Assembly (NCBI RefSeq): GCF_900454495.1
Contig: NZ_UGSI01000002.1
Span: forward strand, 1,523,001-1,587,000
Direction: 5' to 3'
Origin: Paenibacillus macerans
GTDB taxonomy: Bacteria; Bacillota; Bacilli; Paenibacillales; Paenibacillaceae
Length of the DNA stretch: 64,000 nucleotides
Every line of letters begins with the position of its first letter. Positions within the stretch are counted from its first letter, which is position 1. Of this stretch, positions 50,486 to 59,394 are shown one piece after another. The notes under the pieces are model-generated. The model ran no database searches. It saw only the letters and a list, made by a program, of their open reading frames with translations, and was not told where the DNA came from. Position numbers and translations under genes: made by a program.

Positions 50486-51386
50486 AATGCCGTATACCGT
50501 CAAAGAAGTTTCGGCCTTATCCGGCGTAACGGTTAAAACACTGCATCATTACCATAAAATCGGCTTGCTCCTGCCGTGTGAGATCAGCGAGGCGGGATAC
50601 CGGCTGTACGGCATGAAGGAGCTGGAGCGCTTGCAGCAAATTTTGTTCTACCGCGAGCTGGACTTGCCGCTGGCGCGGATCAAGCTGCTGCTGGAGGGAG
50701 AGCCGGACCGCGCGGCGATTTTGTCGGAACAAAAAGCGCTGCTGCATGAGCGCAAGCAAAGGCTGGAGACGATGATTCAAACGCTGGAGAAATCGATCCG
50801 CGCTGCGGAGAAAGGAGAAACTATGAACGGTCAGGATATGTTCAAAGGGTTTGCGAGCGAGGAAGAATGGAAGGAGGCGCTGCGGGAGCAGGATCGTCAT
50901 TTGCAGCAAAATTATGGAGTCCGGCTGGTGGACGACGGCCCGATCGATGTCCCGCAAATGAACGAGCAGGCGGCCGAAGCGGCGGCGTTCATGAACCGGA
51001 TGGCCAAAGGCCTGCGGGAAAACGCAAGCCACCTGGACGATTCGATTCAAAGTTTGATCGCAGGGCATCTGGCTTTTTTAAATGAGCACGGGCATACGGT
51101 CACGGCGGCCGATTTCGCGGGCCAGACCAAGTTTTTCCTAAGCGACGAGTTCCACCGGAATATGCTGGAGAACCAGCAGACCGGGCTGGCGTATTATCGT
51201 ACGCTGCGGCGGAAGCTTTTGCTTCGCGGCAGTAACGATAGTTTATTCTCAATCTCAATTGCTCTTTGGCCCCTGCCAAAGGGCTTTTTACATTCCGCGG
51301 GATTATTTTGCCCGGGACTTATGGTAGAATCAGGGTACTACGGCTTAGAACAGGCCGGTTTGGGAAAGGAGACGAATGTATGCTGA
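50486..51386 (+). CDS. MerR-family regulator, TipAL-like, with altered C-terminus
   Basis: 300 codons from ATG 50486 (AAGGAGGGG upstream). N-terminal MerR domain MPYTVKEVSALSGVTVKTLH, then HYHKIGLLLPCEISEAGYRL and dimerisation helix ERKQRLETMIQTLEKSIRAA. The TipAS antibiotic-binding domain follows (FKGFASEEEWKEALREQDRH, GHLAFLNEHGHTVTAADFAG). After YYRTLR near residue 240 the normal last helix (about 25 residues in relatives) is absent. The frame instead runs on through the gene's own terminator at 51264-51289 into the start of the DinB gene. A small frameshift or deletion near 51210-51230 would explain this. DNA binding may be intact while ligand binding may be impaired. Confidence 0.82.
51264..51289 (+). 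terminator. Terminator lying inside the extended MerR frame
   Basis: CTTTGGC (51264-51270), loop CCCT, GCCAAAG (51275-51281), then GGCTTTTT. Its location inside the reading frame indicates the original stop codon was upstream. Confidence 0.8.
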
Positions 51387-51835
51387 AAATGTTCCAATAC
51401 AACTGGCAAGTCAGGGACGAGTGGTTTGCCTGGTGCGAAGATCTGCCGGAGGAGGAGCTGCGGCGGAAGCGGGTTGGCGGCGTTGGAAGCATTCTGGAAA
51501 CGCTGTTTCATATCGCCGACGTGGAATGGAGCTGGATTCGCGTGATTCAGGGGAAGCCGGATTTTCAGGAGCCGCTTGAGCAGTATAATACTTTGGCAAA
51601 AGCAAAAGCGTTGTCGGCCGAGTTTCATAAGGAAGTGGCGGACTTTCTCGACACGTGGACGGACGATATGGAGGGGCTCCCGGTCACCGATGGAACCCGC
51701 CATTTCACCGCCGGGGAAATCCTCCGGCACGTCATCGCCCACGAAATTCACCATATCGGCCAGCTGTCGGTGTGGTCCCGCGAGTTGGGACGGGCTCCCG
51801 TTTCCGCCAACTTTATCGAGCGCGGCATCGTGTAG
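51380..51835 (+). CDS. DinB-family metal-dependent protein
   Basis: 151 residues from ATG 51380 (AAGGAG at 51366-51371). DinB four-helix bundle with LETLFHIADVEWSWIRVIQG and the C-terminal HVIAHEIHHIGQLSVWSREL; the metal-binding histidines are in LFHIAD and AHEIHH. It belongs to the YjoA-type subgroup, probably thiol-transferase-like; substrate unknown. A TAGAAT box lies at about 51331, downstream of the MerR terminator, so it has its own promoter. Confidence 0.85.
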   Translation: MLKMFQYNWQVRDEWFAWCEDLPEEELRRKRVGGVGSILETLFHIADVEWSWIRVIQGKPDFQEPLEQYNTLAKAKALSAEFHKEVADFLDTWTDDMEGLPVTDGTRHFTAGEILRHVIAHEIHHIGQLSVWSRELGRAPVSANFIERGIV

Positions 51836-51906
51836 ACGCATTTTTTTGCAAAAAGGGCATTCTATCCTTATATCCCAATTTTGGCTGCCCCAAGGAGGAA
51901 CGACGT

Positions 51907-52491
51907 TTGCGACAAAACATTCAGGTGCCCTTTGGATATGAACCTCCGGCCCCCAGCCGGAAAGGTACGGTCATTTTTTACGATTCCTTTATGCGCATTG
52001 CGGATGAGGACTTGGAATTTGCGGCCGCGGAGGCGACCCGCCGGGCGTTTGCCAAGCTGGTGCTGTACCCGCTGCATGAGCTCACCGTGAAGCGGATGTC
52101 GAATGAGCAGGCCGGCCCGTTTTACCAAAGAGAGGATCGGCTGCACGCGTGGAAGCGGGAGCGCGGCGCCGCGGATGTGGAGGTGCTGGTGGAAGGCTGG
52201 GAGGGGAAGCGGAAGAAATATACACCGGCGGATGCCGCGCTTCGGTATTTGACGGAAAAATATCCGGCCCCTTATTTTTTGTACATGACGCCGGACATGG
52301 CGAACCGGTTTGCGGGGTTTTCTTCGTTCGAAGAATGGATCGTCAAACTGAGATTATTGTTGTCGGATAACCTTGCCGTCCCGCATCCCAAGCTAGAGAA
52401 ATACAGGCATCGCTGGGATGTTGCGGGCCAAACCGAAGCGGTGCCGGAGCGGCCGGCGGGCCATGATGGAATAGGAGGGGGAAGAGGATGA
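51907..52491 (+). CDS. Hypothetical protein, 194 aa
   Basis: Starts at TTG 51907 behind AAGGAGG (51891-51897). The product opens RQNIQVPFGYEPPAPSRKGT, then VIFYDSFMRIADEDLEFAAA and FAKLVLYPLHELTVKRMSNE, followed by FYQREDRLHAWKRERGAADV and APYFLYMTPDMANRFAGFSS. Soluble, mixed alpha/beta, basic. No family recognised, although the strong ribosome site and 4-bp overlap with the LOG gene make it a real gene. Confidence 0.75.
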   Translation: MRQNIQVPFGYEPPAPSRKGTVIFYDSFMRIADEDLEFAAAEATRRAFAKLVLYPLHELTVKRMSNEQAGPFYQREDRLHAWKRERGAADVEVLVEGWEGKRKKYTPADAALRYLTEKYPAPYFLYMTPDMANRFAGFSSFEEWIVKLRLLLSDNLAVPHPKLEKYRHRWDVAGQTEAVPERPAGHDGIGGGRG

Positions 52492-53063
52492 AAACGATAT
52501 GCGTATATGCCGGCTCAAGGTTTGGCAAGGATGAACGGTATCGCGGCGCGGCCGAGCAGCTTGGGCGCTATTTGGCCGAGCACGGCTTCCGCCTCGTTTA
52601 CGGGGGCTCCAAGCACGGGCTGATGGGCGCCGTGGCCGATGCCGCGCTGGCCGGCGGCGGCGAAGTCATCGGCGTGATGCCTACCGGTTTAATTCACGGC
52701 GAAGCGGCCCATCCCGGCTTGACGGAGTTCATTGAAGTCAAGGATATGCACGCCCGCAAAGCGAAGATGAGCGAGCTGGCGGACGGCTTTATCGCCCTGC
52801 CGGGCGGCTTCGGCACGCTGGAGGAGCTGTTTGAGGCGCTCTGTTGGCTGCAGATTGGAATCCACCGCAAGCCGATAGGCGTGCTGAACGCGGCCGGTTA
52901 TTACGATCCGCTGCTTGGGCTGGTGGAATCCTGCATCGATGCGGGTTTTGTCAATGAAGGCCACTTGTCGCTGATCAATATGGCCGAGGACCCGGGCGAG
53001 CTGATCACCCGAATGCAAAATTTTGTGCCGGCGATCGCCGAGACCAAGTGGAGGCAGGAATGA
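52488..53063 (+). CDS. LOG family protein (nucleoside 5'-monophosphate phosphoribohydrolase)
   Basis: 191 residues. MKTICVYAGSRFGKDERYRG and LVYGGSKHGLMGAVADAALA form the nucleotide-binding start; the signature PGGFGTLEELFEALCWLQIG carries the P-G-G-x-G-T-x-x-E motif of LOG enzymes, with the preceding MHARKAKMSELADGFIALPG. They cut the base from cytokinin-type nucleotides or other NMPs; the bacterial role is unclear (YvdD in B. subtilis). Overlaps both neighbours by 4 bp, so it sits in a translationally coupled run of three genes. Confidence 0.92.
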   Translation: MKTICVYAGSRFGKDERYRGAAEQLGRYLAEHGFRLVYGGSKHGLMGAVADAALAGGGEVIGVMPTGLIHGEAAHPGLTEFIEVKDMHARKAKMSELADGFIALPGGFGTLEELFEALCWLQIGIHRKPIGVLNAAGYYDPLLGLVESCIDAGFVNEGHLSLINMAEDPGELITRMQNFVPAIAETKWRQE

Positions 53064-54391
53064 TGACAGGTTACCGGGGCATGGTCGTAATTTTGCTGCT
53101 CGTTCTGATCGTTACCGGGTGCGCCGGCCGTTCGGGGACGCCCGGCGGCGGTTCGCCGTCAGGCGCCGCCGGCGGGACGAACGGGCAATCTTCCGCCGGG
53201 GGCGGCGGGGCGGATGTGCAGCCGCCGGCGGACGGATCGGGCGGGGCGGGGAACGCCGCGGGCTCCGGCGAATCCGAACCGGCGCCCGCTGATCCCGTCC
53301 GCGATCAGCTCGGCAAGCTGAGCACCGACGAGAAAATCGGCCAGTTGGTGCTTGTCGGCATGGACGGCACCGAGATCGGTCAAAACGCCCGCGACTTGAT
53401 CGAAAAGGAACATGTCGGCGGATTTATTTTTTACAAGGACAATATCCAGGATAAAGCTCAGGCGCTCGCGTTGTTTAACGCGCTCAAAGCGGCGAACCGG
53501 GAGCAGCCTGTCCCGCTGTTTCTGAGCGTCGATGAAGAGGGCGGGCGCGTCAGCCGGATGCCCGGGGAGTTTGCGAAGCTGCCGGCGATGCGCGCGATTG
53601 GCGATACCGGCAGCGAGGAGCTGGCCGGGCGAATCGGCGGAGTCATCGGCAAGGAGCTGTCCGGATTCGGCCTGAACCTCGATTTTGCGCCGGTGCTCGA
53701 CGTCAACAGCAATCCCGACAACCCGGTCATCGGGGACCGCGCGTTTGGCGAGAAGCCGGACATCGTCAGCAAGATGGGCATTGCCGTCATGAACGGGATC
53801 CGTGAGCAAGGCGTCATTCCGGTCGTGAAGCATTTCCCCGGCCACGGCGATACGGCGGTTGATTCCCACCTGGGCTTGCCGGTGGTGGAGCATGATCTGA
53901 ACCGGCTGCGCAAGCTGGAGCTGGTTCCGTTCGCGCGGGCGGTCAAGGAAGGCGCGGACGTCGTCATGATCGCCCATCTGCTGCTGCCGAAGCTGGACCC
54001 CGACCATCCGGCTTCTTTCTCCGAAGCGGTGATTCGCGGTTTGCTGCGGGAGGAGCTCCAGTTCGATGGGACGATTATTTCCGACGATATGACGATGGGC
54101 GCGATCGTCAAAAACTACGACATCGGCGAGGCGGCGGTGCAGTTCCTGCTGGCCGGCGGCAATATCGTGCTCGTCGGGCACGATTACGATCAAGAGAAAG
54201 CGGTGATTCAAGCGATTCGCGAAGCCGTGGCTGCGGGAAAAATATCCGGCGAAGTGCTGGACGACCGCGTATACAACGTGCTGAAGCTGAAAGCGAAATA
54301 CGCGCTGGACGCAAAGCCGGCATCCGGTCCGGACGTAAAGGCGATCAACCGGGAAATCCGCTCGCTGCTGGAGGAGAACGGGCTTAAATAG
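53060..54391 (+). CDS. GH3 beta-N-acetylhexosaminidase lipoprotein (NagZ-like)
   Basis: 443 residues from ATG 53060 (ATGA overlap with LOG; GGAGG at 53050-53054). Lipoprotein signal GMVVILLLVLIVTGC with lipidated Cys, then a Gly/Ala/Ser-rich linker of about 50 residues. The GH3 barrel shows LSVDEEGGRVSRMPG, NLDFAPVLDVNSNPDNPVIG, the His-Asp catalytic loop KHFPGHGDTAVDSHLGLPVV and the nucleophile Asp in ISDDMTMGAI. Acts outside the membrane on muropeptide GlcNAc, as in Bacillus NagZ wall recycling. The start codon fits Gram-positive lipoproteins. Ends 8 bp inside the opposing ATL gene. Confidence 0.92.
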   Translation: MMTGYRGMVVILLLVLIVTGCAGRSGTPGGGSPSGAAGGTNGQSSAGGGGADVQPPADGSGGAGNAAGSGESEPAPADPVRDQLGKLSTDEKIGQLVLVGMDGTEIGQNARDLIEKEHVGGFIFYKDNIQDKAQALALFNALKAANREQPVPLFLSVDEEGGRVSRMPGEFAKLPAMRAIGDTGSEELAGRIGGVIGKELSGFGLNLDFAPVLDVNSNPDNPVIGDRAFGEKPDIVSKMGIAVMNGIREQGVIPVVKHFPGHGDTAVDSHLGLPVVEHDLNRLRKLELVPFARAVKEGADVVMIAHLLLPKLDPDHPASFSEAVIRGLLREELQFDGTIISDDMTMGAIVKNYDIGEAAVQFLLAGGNIVLVGHDYDQEKAVIQAIREAVAAGKISGEVLDDRVYNVLKLKAKYALDAKPASGPDVKAINREIRSLLEENGLK

Positions 54392-54704
54392 CCGCTTGAT
54401 CCGGGTGATATTGATACCGGGTTAAATCGATCCGGCCGTGCGGCAGTATCTCAACGTCCTCCGCTTCCAGATTCCAGACCTGCTCCTGGAAGGACTCCTC
54501 GTCCTGCAAGGCAATCTGCCCTTGCCCATTGACGACGCGGTGCCAGGGAAGCCCGTGCTTGCGGCTCATGCTGTGCAAAATCCGCACGACCTGCCGCGCG
54601 GCCCGCGGGCTTCCGGCGCAAGCGGCGATCTGGCCGTACGTCATCACCTTTCCGGGCGGGATGGCGGCGATAACTTCAATCACTTTGGCTGTAAACGGCT
54701 GCAT
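54384..54704 (-). CDS. Alkyltransferase-like (ATL) DNA-repair protein
   Basis: 106 residues of the MGMT DNA-binding domain: VIAAIPPGKVMTYGQIAACA, SPRAARQVVRILHS, then PWHRVVNGQGQI. The alkyl-accepting Cys of PCHR is Trp here (PWHR), the mark of ATL proteins, which bind O6-alkylguanine and pass it to nucleotide excision repair rather than repairing it directly. Convergent and overlapping by 8 bp with the NagZ gene. No Ada domain. Confidence 0.93.
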   Translation of the reverse strand: MQPFTAKVIEVIAAIPPGKVMTYGQIAACAGSPRAARQVVRILHSMSRKHGLPWHRVVNGQGQIALQDEESFQEQVWNLEAEDVEILPHGRIDLTRYQYHPDQAAI

Positions 54705-54767
54705 GATGCATACTCTCCTTCACATCGTATTCATTGTTTATTTTTTGGAAGGCTTGAGGTGGTTCGT

Positions 54768-55328
54768 ATGGAATCTATTTTATACTCCGAAAGGCTGATC
54801 TTGAAAGAGCTTGGCGCGCCGGATGCGGAAGCCGTCCTCGATTATTTGTTCCGGAACAGGGAGGTGCTCGCGCCCTGGGAGAGAACAAAAGAACCCGGAT
54901 ACTACACGCTGGAATACCAGCGCGAACTGCTTCATCAGGAGTCGGTGAAAATACGGAGCGGCGACCTGTGCAAGTGGTGGATTTTTCGGAAAGAGGAGCC
55001 GGAGCGGGTCATGGGTTCGGTTGCTTTGAGCAATATTGTGCGGGGCGCTTTCCAATCCTGTCATTTGGGATACGGGCTGGACGGGCAAGAGCACGGGAAA
55101 GGGTATATGACGGAAGCGGTGCGCCGGGTGACGGAATACGCTTTTGCCGAGTCGGGGCTTTATCTGCACCGGATCGAAGCCAACATCATTCCGCGCAATC
55201 GGGCCTCCCTGCGGGTCGCCGAGAAATGCGGCTTTTACGATGAGGGCTTGGCTTACAAATATTTGTACATCAACGGGGTGTGGGAAGATCACATCCATAT
55301 GGTGCTCAGAAACGAAGCGATGGAATAG
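54768..55328 (+). CDS. GNAT acetyltransferase (RimJ/RimL type)
   Basis: 186 residues from ATG 54768 (TTGAGGTGG upstream). Typical RimJ/L sequence: ILYSERLILKELGAPDAEAV, PWERTKEPGYYTLEYQRELL, CHLGYGLDGQEHGKGYMTEA with the acetyl-CoA loop (Q-E-H-G-K-G) and RIEANIIPRNRASLRVAEKC then GFYDEGLAYKYL. Probably acetylates a protein N-terminus or a small amine; no specific target. Not linked to the ATL gene (divergent). Confidence 0.88.
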   Translation: MESILYSERLILKELGAPDAEAVLDYLFRNREVLAPWERTKEPGYYTLEYQRELLHQESVKIRSGDLCKWWIFRKEEPERVMGSVALSNIVRGAFQSCHLGYGLDGQEHGKGYMTEAVRRVTEYAFAESGLYLHRIEANIIPRNRASLRVAEKCGFYDEGLAYKYLYINGVWEDHIHMVLRNEAME

Positions 55329-55441
55329 GCGCCCGCCGGCTCCGTCTCCCGGTCCCGCCTCCCGCCAGGCCTCGATACGCCGTAACAATTTGCGCGCCCG
55401 CATCGTTTATTGATTATGCAAACCAAGCAGGAGGTGCGTAA

Positions 55442-56173
55442 ATGCGGCAGACTTTCAAAGAGCTGGGATACCCCGTCAAATTGTACTTGTATATCGCCTT
55501 ATTCGCCGCGAGCGTGATCGGCATGAGATATGTCGTTGACACGCAGCTGCCCGGAGGAGGTCGTCCTCCCTACCTGTTTCTGATCTGGAACACGTTTTTG
55601 GCCTGGATTCCGCTGGCGCTGGCGATTGCGCTTGATTTGATCAGCCTGATTCCGTCCCGTCCGGCCAGATGGGGGCTTATGCTGCCGGCCGGTTTGATCT
55701 GGCTGTTTTTTTATCCGAACGCGGCTTATTTAATTACCGACATGCTCCATCCCTTCAACCGGTATCCGATCCCGGAAACCGGAAAATTTTGGATTGACAT
55801 GTCATTTTGGGACCATCTGTTTACCTTGTTTTTTGTCGCGCTGCTCGGTTTGGCGCTCGCTTCCGTTTCCCTCGCCTCGGTCCACCAGTTGGTCCGGAAA
55901 GCCTGGGGCGCCGCCGCCGGGTGGATGTTTGCAATCGCGGTACTGCTGCTAAGCAGCTTCGGCATTTATCTGGGCCGTTTTATCCGCTGGAACAGCTGGG
56001 ATTTGCTGAAATCCCCTATGTATGTGGTGCGGGAGACGGCGGCTTACTTCGCCGATCCGGGAAATGTTTCGCATGCGCTGGCGTTCTGCAAGTGGATATT
56101 TATCATAACGTTGTTTTGTTATGTCGTATTGTACGGGGCCGGGGCGATGCGAAAGCGGGTGGGGGAACTTTGA
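55442..56173 (+). CDS. DUF1361 integral membrane protein
   Basis: 243 residues with six to seven membrane spans. Conserved DUF1361 marks: LFLIWNTFLAWIPLALAIAL, LIWLFFYPNAAYLITDMLHP, FWDHLFTLFFVALLGLALAS and SSFGIYLGRFIRWNSWDLLK. Function unknown. Start ATG after AGGAGGTGCGTAA. Overlaps by 4 bp with the following GNAT gene (TTGA), so these two are one operon. Confidence 0.87.
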   Translation: MRQTFKELGYPVKLYLYIALFAASVIGMRYVVDTQLPGGGRPPYLFLIWNTFLAWIPLALAIALDLISLIPSRPARWGLMLPAGLIWLFFYPNAAYLITDMLHPFNRYPIPETGKFWIDMSFWDHLFTLFFVALLGLALASVSLASVHQLVRKAWGAAAGWMFAIAVLLLSSFGIYLGRFIRWNSWDLLKSPMYVVRETAAYFADPGNVSHALAFCKWIFIITLFCYVVLYGAGAMRKRVGEL

Positions 56174-56733
56174 GCGGCATCAGGCAAAGGCTGCGGGAGC
56201 GGTTTCCGGTGCTGGAGAGCGACCGGCTTGTCTTGCGCAAGCTGGAGCTCCGTGACGCGGACGCTTTATACGACTGCATCACCGATCCGGCCGTACGCAG
56301 GCATGCGGCGATCCGTCCGGACAAGCTGCAGTTTCCGGAGCGCTTGTTCCGTTATTTCGAAGAGTCTTACCGCAGTTTGCGGGATCTTCATTTTGCGGTG
56401 GAATACAAACGGGAAGGGCGGTTCATCGGGCTGTGTTCCCTGCAATACTTAAGCTTGGACGGCCAAAAAGCGCGGATCGGCTATATGCTGTCGCCGGCTT
56501 ATTGGAACCGGGGGCTGGCAACCGAGGCGGCACAGACTGTGCTGGGCTTTGGGTTCGAAACGTTGGGACTGTCCAGCATCGAGGCCCGCTGCAGCAGCGG
56601 CAACCCGGCGTCGGCACGCGTGCTGCAAAAATGCGGTATGCGCTGTGAAACGCAGATTCCGCCCGCCGGAGGGCGGGAGGGGCAGGGGGAAGACTTGCTG
56701 CTGTATATCGCCGAGCGTAATCCGCTCCTTTAA
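56170..56733 (+). CDS. GNAT acetyltransferase (RimJ/RimL type), second
   Basis: 187 residues from TTG 56170, overlapping the DUF1361 stop. FPVLESDRLVLRKLELRDAD, then ARIGYMLSPAYWNRGLATEA with the loop WNRGLA, and IEARCSSGNPASARVLQKCG (M-R) as in RimJ/L acetyltransferases. GGGTGGGGG gives the ribosome site. Coupling to a membrane protein of unknown role is the only hint to its target. Confidence 0.85.
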   Translation: MSGIRQRLRERFPVLESDRLVLRKLELRDADALYDCITDPAVRRHAAIRPDKLQFPERLFRYFEESYRSLRDLHFAVEYKREGRFIGLCSLQYLSLDGQKARIGYMLSPAYWNRGLATEAAQTVLGFGFETLGLSSIEARCSSGNPASARVLQKCGMRCETQIPPAGGREGQGEDLLLYIAERNPLL

Positions 56734-56843
56734 CAAAAGGAACGATATTTGTTACACAATTGAAATATAGCTGTGATCAAACCCTAATAGAAAGAGGGTA
56801 CACTTATTACATGACCCCCTTTTGAATATATATTTTCTCTTTT

Positions 56844-56881
56844 GGAATCCGGTGCATGCGGCGCGGATTCTCTTTTTTTTG
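56844..56881. terminator. Terminator between convergent GNAT and PHP genes
   Basis: GAATCCG pairs with CGGATTC around a G+C-rich loop, followed by CTCTTTTTTTT on the plus strand. Confidence 0.8.
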
Positions 56882-56891
56882 TCCGGATAAG

Positions 56892-57701
56892 TTACAGCGG
56901 CACGGACACCTTTTGTTTGTTTTTGAAATACACCCACTCGCGGAAGCCGATGTCCCTAAGACGCGCGGCGACATCGTCCCATTCGTCGGCGACGCGCTGA
57001 GGGATGTGGGCATCCGATCCGAATGTGACATCCACGCCAAAATGCAGCGCGCGTTCGAGAATGGCGTCCGCAGGATACCAGCCGCCGCTCAGCTTGGTTT
57101 TTCCCGAGGTGTTGATCTCGATGGCCACCCCGCTTTCCGCGATCGTTTTGAGCGTATCGTCGATCGCCTCCGCGGCGGGAATGTCCGAAAACGCCGGATA
57201 GTTGCCCTTCATGGCGTCGATATGCCCGAGAATTTGGAACATTCCGCTTTGCGCCGATTGCCGGATCAAAGCGTAATAGGCTTCTTTCGTAGCGATTTTT
57301 TCCTGCCGGCTGAGGCCTTTCCAACGGTTTTTGTTGAAAATGCTCACCTCGCCGACGCTGTGCACCGAGCCGATCACATAATCGAACGGATACTGGTTTA
57401 GTGTATTCCGATAAACTTCGGCATGTTCCGGGAAAAAATCGGATTCGATCCCGAGCAGAACGTCGATTTTGCCAGCGTATTCCTTTTTCAGCTTCAACAC
57501 TTCGTCGACGTAGCCGGCGAACTCCTTCTTGCCCATGGAGATCCGGGGGAACGGTCTGTCTTCCGGACTGCCGAAATACGGGGTATGGTCGCTGATGCCG
57601 ATCACGGCCAAGCCGGCGGCGATGCCGGCCTCGATATAATCCCGGATATTGCCGTCGGCATGTCCGCAGCGGAAATGGTGCGTATGAAGGTCGAACTTCA
57701 T
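56892..57701 (-). CDS. PHP-family histidinol-phosphatase-like enzyme
   Basis: 269 residues. PHP metal sites: MKFDLHTHHFRCGHADGNIR, VIGISDHTPYFG, LGIESDFFPEH, YVIGSVHSVGE, ILGHIDAMKG and the last FGVDVTFGSDAHIPQRV. This layout is that of HisJ/HisK histidinol-phosphatase. A stand-alone gene far from any his operon here, so another phosphoester substrate is possible. ATG 57701, GAAAGGAG-type ribosome site upstream on this strand. Confidence 0.87.
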   Translation of the reverse strand: MKFDLHTHHFRCGHADGNIRDYIEAGIAAGLAVIGISDHTPYFGSPEDRPFPRISMGKKEFAGYVDEVLKLKKEYAGKIDVLLGIESDFFPEHAEVYRNTLNQYPFDYVIGSVHSVGEVSIFNKNRWKGLSRQEKIATKEAYYALIRQSAQSGMFQILGHIDAMKGNYPAFSDIPAAEAIDDTLKTIAESGVAIEINTSGKTKLSGGWYPADAILERALHFGVDVTFGSDAHIPQRVADEWDDVAARLRDIGFREWVYFKNKQKVSVPL

Positions 57702-57736
57702 GATTCTGTCGGCTCCTTTCAGTTAGGGACTGCCGG

Positions 57737-58645
57737 TTATTCGGAACTGATGAAATGCGTTTCCGGCATGCCCTTCAGGTCTCCGAGAAACTGCTGCATC
57801 GCCGAATTGACGTACCGGCTGGATTTATAGATGACCCCGACCGGGTGAGTGACCTCCAGCTCGGGGATCGGGACGATCTTTAGGGAACCCTGCTTCAGCT
57901 CCCGCAAAATTGACTGCTTGGAAATAATCGCCGCCCCCAAATTGATCTCCACCATCCGTTTGACTTCTTCGCTGCTGGACAGCTCCATCACGATATGGGG
58001 TTCGATGTCATGTCTCTTGAACACCTCGTCGATAAACCGCCGTCCTACAGTGTCGGGAGAGAGCATAATCAGCGGAACCTCCCGAAGCGAATCCAGCGAA
58101 GGGTTGGGAAGGCTGGCCAGAGGGTGCAGCGGCGAAACGACCAGCTCGAACGTATCGTAGTAAAGCACCGAAGACAACACCTGCGGGTTGTTTTCGATCA
58201 AATAACCGATCCCGATATCGACGAGCCCTTGCTCCACGTTTTGATAAATCAGGCTGGACGGCATGGACTGGATGGTCGTTTTGATCAGGGGAAACTGGTC
58301 TTGAAAATAGGACAAAATACGCGGCAGGATCTGGATAGCGATCGACGTCGTGGTCCCGAGTACGATATGGCCTTGCGGCGTGTGCTCCATATCGGACAGC
58401 TTCTGCTTGAGCTCCTCGACAATATCCAGTATCCGTTCCGCCTGCTCAAGAAATACCTGCCCCCGGTCGGTCAGCGTAACGGGTTGATTGCGGTCGACCA
58501 GCACGGTCCGGAACTCGTCCTCGAGGCTTTTGATCTGTGCGGACACGGCGGGTTGGGTCAGGTTTAGCAGTTCGCCGGCTTTGCGGAAGCTTTTGGTTTT
58601 GGAAATGGTGATCAACGTTTCCAACTGGCTGATATTCAACAGCAT
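57737..58645 (-). CDS. LysR-family transcriptional regulator
   Basis: 302 residues. HTH: ISQLETLITISKTKSFRKAG, ELLNLTQPAVSAQIKSLEDE, followed by the linker helix and a periplasmic-binding-like effector domain (GHIVLGTTTSIAIQILPRIL, VDIGIGYLIENN, ELVVSPLHPLA). CysB/CysL/YwfK-like LysR regulators share the LNLTQPAVSAQIK core. It is divergent from the cheX gene with about 255 bp between, so its own autoregulated promoter lies there. Target unknown. Confidence 0.9.
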   Translation of the reverse strand: MLLNISQLETLITISKTKSFRKAGELLNLTQPAVSAQIKSLEDEFRTVLVDRNQPVTLTDRGQVFLEQAERILDIVEELKQKLSDMEHTPQGHIVLGTTTSIAIQILPRILSYFQDQFPLIKTTIQSMPSSLIYQNVEQGLVDIGIGYLIENNPQVLSSVLYYDTFELVVSPLHPLASLPNPSLDSLREVPLIMLSPDTVGRRFIDEVFKRHDIEPHIVMELSSSEEVKRMVEINLGAAIISKQSILRELKQGSLKIVPIPELEVTHPVGVIYKSSRYVNSAMQQFLGDLKGMPETHFISSE

Positions 58646-58900
58646 ACCTCCTTTCCCGTAGGTTTGTTTTCCCTATAGAGGCTTCCTTTTGATTTTATTA
58701 ATTATAGGTGATTTTCCCGAAGTAAATCAATGATCGGCCGCCTTGGGACCTGAAGCATCCTCCGTTATTATGTGCTATTCGACGCAAATCTTCGATTTTT
58801 AATGACTTATGAATAGGAATAAAGTATAATTAGCAATAACTAAAAGCTGGGTCTTTTGTATTGAATAAGTTATTCTCCTAGTGAAAAGGGGCGCATAATT

Positions 58901-59359
58901 TTGAAAGCAGAAGTGATAAATCCTTTTCTTGAATCAGCGCGTTCGGTCATTGAACAGGTCGTTCAAGTTTCTCCTTCAACTGGGAGCATGGGCGTCAAAG
59001 ATGTGGTCCCCGTACAGGACCATATCTGGATTCAAATTGGCATGACCGGCCATTTCAGCGGTATGGTTGTGTTCGGCCTGCAGGAAAATGTCGCCCTCCG
59101 GATCGTATCGGCGATGATGGGCGGATTTGTGCTTACGGAAATGGACGAGATGGGACAAAGCGCGATTTCGGAGCTGGGAAATATGATCAGCGGAAATGCC
59201 AGCACGCTGTTGTCCAACCAGGGTTTTGCGGTAGATATTACGCCCCCGCAGGTGATCAAGACGGAAACGGCAGGCGGTTTCCTGCCGCGCAAAGCGCTGT
59301 GCATACCGCTGCTGATGGACGGCATCGGCGAACTGGACATTCAGGTGATGATCTCTTAA
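58901..59359 (+). CDS. CheX-like CheY-P phosphatase domain protein
   Basis: 152 residues from TTG 58901 (AAAAGGGG upstream). CheC/CheX fold with INPFLESARSVIEQVVQVSP at the N-terminus and the phosphatase helix SAISELGNMISGNASTLLSN, which contains the E-x2-N catalytic pair. Removes phosphate from CheY-type receivers, or binds another receiver. No other chemotaxis gene is in the window. Confidence 0.88.
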   Translation: MKAEVINPFLESARSVIEQVVQVSPSTGSMGVKDVVPVQDHIWIQIGMTGHFSGMVVFGLQENVALRIVSAMMGGFVLTEMDEMGQSAISELGNMISGNASTLLSNQGFAVDITPPQVIKTETAGGFLPRKALCIPLLMDGIGELDIQVMIS

Positions 59360-59394
59360 GATAGGATCATCCTGGTTTGAAGGGATGAATGACC

